Shown one piece after another: positions 1 through 5,414 of a stretch of 6,355 nt of DNA; the stretch's first letter is position 1; each line of letters begins with the position of its first letter. Both the position numbers and the translations under genes were made by a program. The notes beneath the pieces were generated by a model. That model saw nothing but the letters and a program-made list of their open reading frames with translations, searched no databases and was not told the DNA's origin. Location of the stretch: contig NZ_JAIVFR010000398.1 in the NCBI RefSeq assembly GCF_020829685.1, forward strand, positions 1 through 6,355. Reading direction: 5' to 3'. The DNA is from Nostoc sp. CHAB 5715 (GTDB lineage: Bacteria; Cyanobacteriota; Cyanobacteriia; Cyanobacteriales; Nostocaceae).

Positions 1-1
1 C

Positions 2-3000
2 TTGCTAAAAGTTTTATTAGAAGAACTCGATCTGGAATTTTGGAGTTTAGGTTCTACAACTTTTGATAAGGAAAGTATGGATGCTGGGGTAGAACCCGAT
101 GATTGTTTCTATATGCAAAATGAAGCTCATGGAACTGGAACTTCCTTGGGAGACCCAATTGAAAATCGCCGCATCGCGATTTGTCACGACGTAGATGATG
201 CGGTGAAATTGCTTAAGAAACAAGATTTAGAACGTGTTTTTAGTTACCACCGCCAGCCAGGCCACTGTCCAGTCATCTTCATGTTTTCAGGACAAGGGTC
301 ACAATATGCAAACATGGGAAGGGAATTGTATGAAGCCGAACAAACGTTTAAAAAACACGTAGATACTTGCACTGAGATTTTGCAACCCCACCTCGGTCTT
401 GATATCTGCTCCCTACTTTACCCCAGAGAAGAGGATACTGAAACTGCTTCTTTGCAATTACAACAAACAGCCCTTACCCAACCAGCGTTATTTGTGATTG
501 AATACGCCCTGGCTCAGTTATTAATGGAATGGGGAGTGCATCCAGAAGCGATGATTGGTCATAGCATTGGGGAATATGTCGCCGCAACCATTGCAGGTGT
601 ATTTTCTGTTGAGGATGCCTTAAAAATTGTGGCAAAAAGAGGACAGTTGATGCAACAGTTACCCTCTGGGAGTATGTTAGCAATTAGGCTGCCAGAAAAA
701 GATGTGCAGTTGCTGCTGGATGCAAAGACGTTGTATAAAAAACATTTACAAATTGCAGTTATTAACAGCCCATCTTCTTGTGTAGTTTCCGGAACAAACG
801 AGGCGATCGCAGCCCTAGAGAAGCAATTATCCTCTCAAGAAGTTGAATGTCGGCTGTTGCATACATCTCATGCGTTCCATTCCCAAATGATGGAACCCAT
901 CTTGTCAGCATTTTTTGAGGCTGTAAAAACAGTCAAACTCAATCCACCAAACATACGCTTTATTTCCAATGTTACTGGTAGTTGGATTAGTTCCCAACAA
1001 GCGACAAGTCCGGATTATTGGTGTCAACATTTACGACAAACAGTCAGATTTTCAGATGGGGTATCGCAATTAATACAACAGTTTGAAGGTGTTTTTCTGG
1101 AGGTGGGACCGGGGCGAACTTTAGGCACGTTAACGACACAGTATTTAGAAAAAGATGCCAAACAACAGGTATTGACCTCGTTACGGCATGTTAAGGAGCA
1201 ACAATCGGATGTTTGCTTTTTATTGCAAACATTAGGTCGGTTGTGGCTTGCGGGTGTAAAAATCGATTGGTCGGGATTTTATGCTCATGAACAGCGTCAT
1301 CGTTTACCTTTGCCTACTTATCCTTTTGAACGACAAAGGTACTGGATTGATGCGAAATCGCGATCGCATTCCGTAAACATAAAACCGACGACATTAGAGC
1401 AAAAGCAAGATATTGCAGACTGGTTCTATGTTCCTTCATGGAAGCGTTCTTTACTGACTTATACATCATCCGAAGAAATCAAATCTACACATGAAGAAAA
1501 ATGGCTATTTTTTGTGGATGATTTGGGAGTAGGGGAGCAACTAATTAATAAGTTAATCAACCAGGTTAAAAGTATAATTATTGTTAAGCAAGGAGATGAA
1601 TTTAGTAAATTAAGTGACGGGATTTATACAATTGCTCCAGGTATAAAGGAAAATTATCATAAGTTATTACAAGAACTAATATCTTTAGATAAAAGCCCCG
1701 AAAAAATTGTTTATCTATGGAGTTTAACTCATCTTGATAACCGTCCATCAGTAAAATATTTAGAATTTAAAAGCCTACTATTTTTAACCCAGAGCCTTAG
1801 TAAGTTAAAAATTAGCGTAGACACCTTAGCGGCTTGCCAAAGGCATCGCCTACAACTTAGGGTGATATCAAACAACATTCAAGAGGTTAACGGGAATGAA
1901 GAATTAAATCCAGAGAAAGCTGCGATATTAAGTTTATGTAAGGTAATTCCTCAAGAGTATCCCAATATTAGCTGTCAGTGCATTGATATTGCTTTAACTA
2001 ACAGCATAAACTTAGAAAAAAGACAAGAAAATTGTGATAGTAATATTATTGATAAGCTTCTGAATGAGTTAACCTCTGTATCCTTAGATACGGTAGTTGC
2101 TTATCGCGATCGCCACCGTTGGGTACAAATATTTGAGCCAGTTCACGCAGAGTCAAGAGTTGAGGAAAAAATACCTTTAAGAAAACAAGGTGTTTACTTT
2201 TTCCCCGGTGGATTAGACACTATTGAAGTTGTGCTTGCGGAATATTTAACAAAAACTTTCCAAGCAAAACTCATATTTATTGAAGATGTTAAATTTCCAG
2301 AGCTAGATAATTTCTCACAATGGCTTGAAACTCATCCTCAAGATGATGAAGTAAGTCTCAAAATACAGCAAGTTTTAGCATTAGAGAAATTAGGTGCAGA
2401 AGTTTTGTTATTACGTGCTGATACCACTAATTACGAGCAGATGCATCAAGCTCTTGCATCTACAAATGTTGAACAAATTAATGGCGTAATTTATTCAACT
2501 GGTATCAAGCGCGATAACCTATTTGCTTCTATTCCCGAAATAACTGAATTAGAATTTGAAAATTTATTAGAATCACAAAGTATTAAGATTCTAGTATTAG
2601 AACAAGTCTTACAGGATTTTAATATAGATTTTTGTATCATTTTTTCTTCTTTGTCTTCCATTTTAGGAGGATTTGGGTTAGGCTTATATTCAGCAGCTAA
2701 CCAATTTATCGATACTTTTAGTAATTGGCATAATCAAAATAAATCTTTGCCGTGGTATATTATAAATTGGGATAAATTCCAACCGAATGTAAGCCAGAAA
2801 GAAACAGCACCGGATCGAGTCTCTGGAAAAGAATTAGCTATTACCCCAGTAGAAGCGGTAGAAGTATTGAAACGAGTGTTTTCTTTAAAAGAAGTAGCTC
2901 AGATTATTCTTTCTACAGTAGACATTAATGCTAGGAACAATCATACAATTAGCCTGGAATCTTTGGTAGATTCAAAATCGACTAATCAATTAGATTCATC

Positions 3001-3343
3001 GTCGCGCTACTCCAGACCTAATCTTAGTAACTCCTATGTTGCTCCGACAAATCAGCTAGAAAAACAAATTACGGAAATATGGCAAGAGGTACTAGGAATT
3101 GCAGAAGTTGGTATTTACGACAACTTCTATGATTTGGGAGGAGATTCCCTAATTGCAACTCAACTAGTTTCTCGATTGCGAGCAAAATTTCCTGTGGACT
3201 TACCACTTCGTGACCTTTTATTACAAGCAATGATACCAGCCAAACAAGCAGAAATAATTGAGCAACTTCTGTTGGAAAAGATTGAAGAATTATCTGAAGA
3301 AGAGGCAGAAGCTTTTTTAGCTAATCTTGCAGATAATTCTTGA
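2..3343 (+). CDS. Type I polyketide synthase, truncated KS-AT-KR(degenerate)-ACP, 5' end open
   Basis: A modular PKS protein that would load a malonyl extender unit and carry a growing chain on its ACP in the cytoplasm. The first 1113 codons are open from the left edge, so the true start may lie upstream; the first codon, TTG, has no special support as a start. Domains in order: KS scrap (about residues 31-54, HGTGT at 43-47), AT (92-385), post-AT linker LPTYPFERQRYW (437-448), KR (about 475-970), ACP (about 1012-1085) and a charged C-terminal tail resembling a docking helix (1088-1109). No DH, ER, methyltransferase or thioesterase domain is visible. The AT and ACP keep their key residues. 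The KS is almost absent, and the KR has lost its cofactor motif and catalytic Lys. With no thioesterase, the chain should pass to a downstream protein, perhaps the NRPS starting at 5415. The PKS identity is certain; whether the module works is doubtful. Confidence -1.
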   Translation: MLKVLLEELDLEFWSLGSTTFDKESMDAGVEPDDCFYMQNEAHGTGTSLGDPIENRRIAICHDVDDAVKLLKKQDLERVFSYHRQPGHCPVIFMFSGQGSQYANMGRELYEAEQTFKKHVDTCTEILQPHLGLDICSLLYPREEDTETASLQLQQTALTQPALFVIEYALAQLLMEWGVHPEAMIGHSIGEYVAATIAGVFSVEDALKIVAKRGQLMQQLPSGSMLAIRLPEKDVQLLLDAKTLYKKHLQIAVINSPSSCVVSGTNEAIAALEKQLSSQEVECRLLHTSHAFHSQMMEPILSAFFEAVKTVKLNPPNIRFISNVTGSWISSQQATSPDYWCQHLRQTVRFSDGVSQLIQQFEGVFLEVGPGRTLGTLTTQYLEKDAKQQVLTSLRHVKEQQSDVCFLLQTLGRLWLAGVKIDWSGFYAHEQRHRLPLPTYPFERQRYWIDAKSRSHSVNIKPTTLEQKQDIADWFYVPSWKRSLLTYTSSEEIKSTHEEKWLFFVDDLGVGEQLINKLINQVKSIIIVKQGDEFSKLSDGIYTIAPGIKENYHKLLQELISLDKSPEKIVYLWSLTHLDNRPSVKYLEFKSLLFLTQSLSKLKISVDTLAACQRHRLQLRVISNNIQEVNGNEELNPEKAAILSLCKVIPQEYPNISCQCIDIALTNSINLEKRQENCDSNIIDKLLNELTSVSLDTVVAYRDRHRWVQIFEPVHAESRVEEKIPLRKQGVYFFPGGLDTIEVVLAEYLTKTFQAKLIFIEDVKFPELDNFSQWLETHPQDDEVSLKIQQVLALEKLGAEVLLLRADTTNYEQMHQALASTNVEQINGVIYSTGIKRDNLFASIPEITELEFENLLESQSIKILVLEQVLQDFNIDFCIIFSSLSSILGGFGLGLYSAANQFIDTFSNWHNQNKSLPWYIINWDKFQPNVSQKETAPDRVSGKELAITPVEAVEVLKRVFSLKEVAQIILSTVDINARNNHTISLESLVDSKSTNQLDSSSRYSRPNLSNSYVAPTNQLEKQITEIWQEVLGIAEVGIYDNFYDLGGDSLIATQLVSRLRAKFPVDLPLRDLLLQAMIPAKQAEIIEQLLLEKIEELSEEEAEAFLANLADNS
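92..163 (+). other. Ketosynthase remnant (HGTGT motif only)
   Basis: Residues 31-54 of the PKS contain EAHGTGTSLGDPIE, the conserved KS motif that holds one of the two catalytic histidines. Nothing else of a KS is recognisable. The NQDG...TAP stretch that normally lies about 30 residues before this motif is not seen, and the GSVKTNIGH and GGTNAH motifs that normally follow are absent. Even the retained part is unusual, with YMQNEAHGTG where YIEAHGTG is typical, an apparent two-residue insertion. The active-site Cys region would lie outside the window if it exists. Confidence -1.
275..1156 (+). other. Acyltransferase domain, malonyl-CoA type
   Basis: Residues 92-385 of the PKS form a full-length AT. 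Visible motifs are GQGSQ (97-101), the nucleophile elbow GHSIGE with Ser188, Arg213 exactly 25 residues later (the same spacing as Ser92/Arg117 in FabD), and HAFH (290-293), whose last His is the likely catalytic partner. In the established AT code, HAFH with GHSIGE points to malonyl-CoA rather than methylmalonyl-CoA. The upstream linker RRIAICHDVDDAV (56-68) is typical of cyanobacterial AT domains. This is the best preserved part of the protein. Confidence -1.
803..810. repeat. HIP1 octamer GCGATCGC
   Basis: Perfect copy of the highly iterated palindrome of cyanobacterial genomes, inside the AT coding region. It supports a cyanobacterial origin. Confidence -1.
1360..1367. repeat. HIP1 octamer GCGATCGC
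   Basis: Second perfect copy, just after the AT in the linker before the KR. Confidence -1.
1815..1852 (+). repeat. GC-rich dispersed-repeat-like segment inside the KR coding region
   Basis: About 38 bases beginning GCGTAGACACC and ending GGCATCGCCTA stand out: 22 of 38 are G or C, inside DNA that is mostly A and T. The segment encodes roughly VDTLAACQRHR (606-616), which interrupts the normal KR sequence between SLSKLK and LQLRVISNN, and it keeps the frame. Its wording (AGCGGCTTGCC, GGCATCGCC) resembles small dispersed repeats of Nostoc-type genomes as I remember them. That family assignment is from memory and its exact ends are uncertain. Confidence -1.
2106..2113. repeat. HIP1 octamer GCGATCGC
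   Basis: Third perfect copy, in the structural half of the KR coding region. Confidence -1.
3035..3271 (+). other. Acyl carrier protein domain and C-terminal tail
   Basis: Residues 1012-1090 of the PKS contain YDLGGDSLIATQLVSRLR, with Ser1049 as the expected phosphopantetheine attachment site. The Asp before Ser (GGDSL) and the following helix are normal for cyanobacterial carrier domains. The protein then ends within about 25 residues in an acidic helix (EKIEELSEEEAEAFL) of the kind found at the ends of cyanobacterial PKS and NRPS proteins and thought to help docking. Confidence -1.
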
Positions 3344-3348
3344 ATCGT

Positions 3349-3388
3349 TCAGTTTTAAACCTTTACTTTCAAGCAGGAAAAACAGTTT
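3349..3388 (+). repeat. Duplicated leader, copy 1, with ribosome binding site
   Basis: Leader of the first methyltransferase, in the 45-base gap after the PKS stop. It matches 4192-4230 closely, with TTTTAAACCTT near its start and AGGAAAAACAGTTT directly before ATG. AGGA at 3375-3378 is a plausible Shine-Dalgarno site, 10 bases from the start codon. The tight spacing suggests cotranscription with the PKS; no terminator is visible between them. Confidence -1.
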
Positions 3389-4138
3389 ATGTATCTACTT
3401 AATCCTATCCCAAATTATGAACCTTTTGCTCGGATGCAAAATGAATTGAAGAGTACAGACGAAGAAATAGTGGAAGAGATAATACCTCTTTTAGAACATT
3501 TAGTTTTACAACATCTGCCTAAAGGAGTGCGTATTCTCGACCTTGGTTGTGGTTCAGGAAAATTGGTACAACAACTTCATCTTAGAGGGTATCAAACGAC
3601 TGGAATAGATGCTTCTCAAGAACTTTTGCGTTATGCCCAAATAAACGCACCAGAGAGTGAATTTATCCTTAGTGATATACGTAAATTTGAACTACCATCT
3701 ACTTTTGATGCAGTTTTCTCGCATATTGTCTTACTCTTTATCGTAAACGTTGAAGAATTAACATCTGTCTTCCGCAATGTATATACAGCACTGCGAGATA
3801 ATGGACTATTTGTATTCACAATACCAATAACAGATTGGTTCCATGAAATTGCTCCACCAACTTTTGACCACATTAGCATCAATGACGAATCAGCCTTGAT
3901 TGAAATATTCCAATATAAACCAGAAGAAAGAATTTGGGAAATTCAAGTCACCGGATTTGAATTAATAGAAAATATTTGGAAGCGTTCAGATACTACTTGG
4001 TTAAGAAGAGATTTCTTTTTAACAGAGGTGCGATCAGCTCTAGACAAAGTGGGCTTTACAGACATTAGTCACTATAATTTCAAAGATTTGGGTGCAGACG
4101 ATAGTGACGGGATGGCTTGCTTCGTTTGTCGTAAGTAA
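3389..4138 (+). CDS. Class I SAM-dependent methyltransferase (copy 1)
   Basis: A 249-residue stand-alone methyltransferase of the Rossmann type, probably a cytoplasmic tailoring enzyme that transfers a methyl group from S-adenosylmethionine to the polyketide/peptide product or an intermediate. Motif I is ILDLGCGSG (49-57), a textbook SAM-binding loop. The acidic residue binding the SAM ribose is Asp74 in TTGIDAS. The post-II region has SDIRKF (95-100) and FDAVFSH (106-112), followed by the RDNGLFVFTI strand (136-145). The C terminus ends ACFVCRK. The start ATG is set by an AGGA site 10 bases upstream. It begins 45 bases after the PKS stop and is followed by a paralogue with the same leader. 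The sequence does not show which atom (O, N or C) is methylated or the substrate. Length and motifs look intact. Confidence -1.
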   Translation: MYLLNPIPNYEPFARMQNELKSTDEEIVEEIIPLLEHLVLQHLPKGVRILDLGCGSGKLVQQLHLRGYQTTGIDASQELLRYAQINAPESEFILSDIRKFELPSTFDAVFSHIVLLFIVNVEELTSVFRNVYTALRDNGLFVFTIPITDWFHEIAPPTFDHISINDESALIEIFQYKPEERIWEIQVTGFELIENIWKRSDTTWLRRDFFLTEVRSALDKVGFTDISHYNFKDLGADDSDGMACFVCRK

Positions 4139-4191
4139 TTTATGACCCAATAGTAAAATTACACAGTTCATGCGTTAATCAAGAGTAATTG

Positions 4192-4230
4192 TCATTTTTA
4201 AACCTTGAGTTTAAAACAGGAAAACAGTTT
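4192..4230 (+). repeat. Duplicated leader, copy 2, with ribosome binding site
   Basis: Second copy of the 39-40 base leader, ending AGGAAAACAGTTT, one A shorter than copy 1. AGGA at 4218-4221 lies 9 bases before ATG 4231. This decides the start of the second methyltransferase in favour of 4231 over the upstream in-frame TTG at 4189, which follows directly on a TAA stop and has no leader of its own. Confidence -1.
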
Positions 4231-5031
4231 ATGTATTTAATAAATAATGATCCAAATCACGACCCTCTTGCTTTGGCGTGGCAGAAACAATACATACCAA
4301 TTGATGTGGAAGACGGCGGGACAATAATAACAGCTTTAGAGCAATTAATGCTAAGACACCTCTCTAAAGGAGCGCATATTCTCGACATAGGTTGTTTAGA
4401 CGGAGAGATAGTCAAACATCTCAATATAAAAGGGTATCAAACGACTGGACTTGATGTTTCTGAAGAATTTTTGCGTATCGCCCGAAAAAAGGCACCTGAA
4501 AGTAAATTTATTCTTTGTGATATACGTAAATTCGAGTCGCCACCCACCTATGATGCAGTTTATTCACACAATTCTTTCAGCTTTTTACTAAACCTTGAAG
4601 AATTGACAACTGCCTTCCGAAATGTGTATATGGCGATGCATGATAATGGTCTGTTTGGGTTGAGTATGCAAGCTGCTGACTGCACATTGTTTGATGGTCC
4701 TCCTGATAGTTCATTCACTGGTAAATTTAATGATATACCTTCCTATCAGGTTGTCCAAGATACATTTGTCCAGATTGAAAGACACACCAACGACAACCGA
4801 GAAGAAAGGATACGGGAAATCAAAATGACCAGGTTTGCATTGATAAATGGAATTTGGAAGCGTTCGGACGTTACTGTGGTAGAAAAACATTATTTTATAT
4901 CAGAAATTAAGTCGGCTTTGGAAAATGCAGGCTTCATAGAAATTGATGTCTATGATTCCAGAGATTTTGGAGACACGACCGCATTCAGTCAGCCTTGTTT
5001 TGTTTGTCGCAAGCCATCCCTTTCGCAATAG
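4231..5031 (+). CDS. Class I SAM-dependent methyltransferase (copy 2)
   Basis: A 266-residue paralogue of the preceding gene, likely another tailoring methyltransferase. Shared stretches include GYQTTG, APES, DIRKFE, EEL, FRNVY, DNGLF, IWKRSD and CFVCRK, and parts are identical at DNA level (for example GGGTATCAAACGACTGGA). Motif I reads ILDIGCLDGE (50-59): the first and last glycines are kept and the middle one is Leu. This is tolerated in many LDxGCxxG enzymes, so activity is plausible. The ribose-binding acid is Asp75 (TTGLDVS). Between DNGLF and EERI it is about 11 residues longer than copy 1, with a loop FDGPPDSSFTGKF (154-166), and it has five extra C-terminal residues (PSLSQ). The start at 4231 is chosen from the duplicated leader; a TTG start at 4189 would add 14 residues with no counterpart. 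Different loops suggest a different substrate from copy 1. Confidence -1.
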   Translation: MYLINNDPNHDPLALAWQKQYIPIDVEDGGTIITALEQLMLRHLSKGAHILDIGCLDGEIVKHLNIKGYQTTGLDVSEEFLRIARKKAPESKFILCDIRKFESPPTYDAVYSHNSFSFLLNLEELTTAFRNVYMAMHDNGLFGLSMQAADCTLFDGPPDSSFTGKFNDIPSYQVVQDTFVQIERHTNDNREERIREIKMTRFALINGIWKRSDVTVVEKHYFISEIKSALENAGFIEIDVYDSRDFGDTTAFSQPCFVCRKPSLSQ

Positions 5032-5163
5032 TATAATCCCAGAGTTCCTATATAGGTTAATTTATTGTCTTTTATTCCCCAACAATTACAAGGGCAGCAA
5101 ATCACAGATTTTGGTGGGGGACTTAGAAGATTTCTGGGAATTTACCAAAATTCAGTCTGTAGT

Positions 5164-5180
5164 GCGGGCATCTTGCCCGC
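5164..5180. repeat. Perfect GC-rich hairpin, dispersed-repeat type
   Basis: GCGGGCA (5164-5170) and TGCCCGC (5174-5180) are exact reverse complements around the loop TCT. The wording GTAGTGCGGGCATCTTGCCCGC is familiar from many copies in cyanobacterial genomes (from memory). It lies 133 bases after the second methyltransferase stop and could also stop transcription, but no T run follows, so I call it a repeat rather than a terminator. Confidence -1.
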
Positions 5181-5247
5181 GACGCTAGCAATACATTGGT
5201 AATATCTTTTTCAAAAATCACCTTAAACTTTCGCTCCCTTCCGTCAC

Positions 5248-5297
5248 CAGAAGTTCTATCTTCAGAAACATAGCAGCCTTTCGCACTCGAACTTCTG
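5248..5297. repeat. Spaced 9-base inverted repeat
   Basis: CAGAAGTTC (5248-5256) and GAACTTCTG (5289-5297) are perfect reverse complements separated by 32 bases. The pair could fold as a stem with a large loop, or be the ends of a small decayed mobile repeat. No function can be assigned. Confidence -1.
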
Positions 5298-5331
5298 CCT
5301 TTATTGTTAATAATTGAGCAGAATTTAGGAA

Positions 5332-5345
5332 TCAGAAGTCAGAAG
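5332..5345. repeat. Tandem heptamer TCAGAAG x2
   Basis: Two direct copies of TCAGAAG, followed by T. Short tandem heptamers of this wording are common between genes in filamentous cyanobacteria, from general knowledge. Only two units are present, so this is a minimal or eroded example. Confidence -1.
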
Positions 5346-5363
5346 TAAAACCAGTATTATATC

Positions 5364-5377
5364 AGGTTTTGAAACCT
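5364..5377. promoter_or_regulatory. Possible operator: AGGTTT-TG-AAACCT near-palindrome
   Basis: Two 6-base arms in perfect inverted symmetry around TG, 37 bases before the NRPS start codon and just after the possible -10 TATTAT (5355-5360). The position suits a regulator site or an RNA hairpin, but short AT-rich palindromes arise by chance, so this is only a candidate. Confidence -1.
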
Positions 5378-5414
5378 AAATTTTGTACCTTAATCACTGT
5401 AATCTGCTGTAAAT

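Larger units (their letters stand above)
1424..2911 (+). other. Degenerate ketoreductase domain
   Basis: Residues 475-970 follow the KR layout: a structural half beginning WFYVPSWKRS (474-483) and a catalytic half from about 728. The usual TGGLGGIG NADPH loop reads FPGGLDTIE (734-742), which removes the GxGxxG pattern. Counting back 24 from the catalytic Ser883 (FSS), the expected Lys is Gln859. Ser883, Tyr896 and Asn900 (Y-S-A-A-N) remain with normal spacing. The LDD-like motif after GVIYSTG is also absent (IKRDNL). The fold is probably kept but reduction is probably lost, which would leave the beta-keto group in place. Confidence -1.
5032..5414. other. Intergenic region between the methyltransferases and the NRPS gene
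   Basis: 383 bases with no convincing gene on either strand. A short open frame running out of the second methyltransferase to 5188 has no recognisable protein content. The stretch holds a GC-rich hairpin repeat, a 9-base inverted repeat, a heptamer duplication and a 14-base near-palindrome, listed separately. I see no good sigma-70 promoter; TATTAT at 5355-5360 is a possible -10 but has no -35 at the right distance. The region may be repeat debris plus the NRPS promoter. Confidence -1.

Noticed and set aside
474..683. Open frame of 69 codons on the minus strand inside the AT
   Set aside because: It lies antisense to the best conserved AT motifs, including GHSIGE, has no recognisable domain, and is explained as a shadow of the coding strand.
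3631..3882. Open frame of 83 codons on the minus strand inside the first methyltransferase
   Set aside because: Antisense to conserved methyltransferase sequence, with no ribosome binding site or domain signal.
4189..4230. Upstream TTG start for the second methyltransferase
   Set aside because: The TTG follows directly on an in-frame TAA, and the 14 extra codons are the duplicated untranslated leader seen before the first methyltransferase.
5047..5056. Perfect palindrome CCTATATAGG
   Set aside because: Ten-base palindromes are expected several times by chance in a window of this size, and nothing nearby gives it a role.
5164..5180. Rho-independent terminator
   Set aside because: The stem is strong but only three bases are in the loop and no T run follows (GACGCTAG), so it is listed as a repeat.
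4943..5188. Open frame of 81 codons overlapping the end of the second methyltransferase
   Set aside because: Its first third is the methyltransferase in another frame, and the rest runs through the GC-rich hairpin repeat; no protein-like signal.
5355..5405. Sigma-70 promoter before the NRPS gene (TATTAT at 5355 or TAATCT at 5400)
   Set aside because: Neither -10 candidate has a TTGACA-like box at 16-18 bases; the nearest TTGAGC (5314-5319) is 35 bases from TATTAT.
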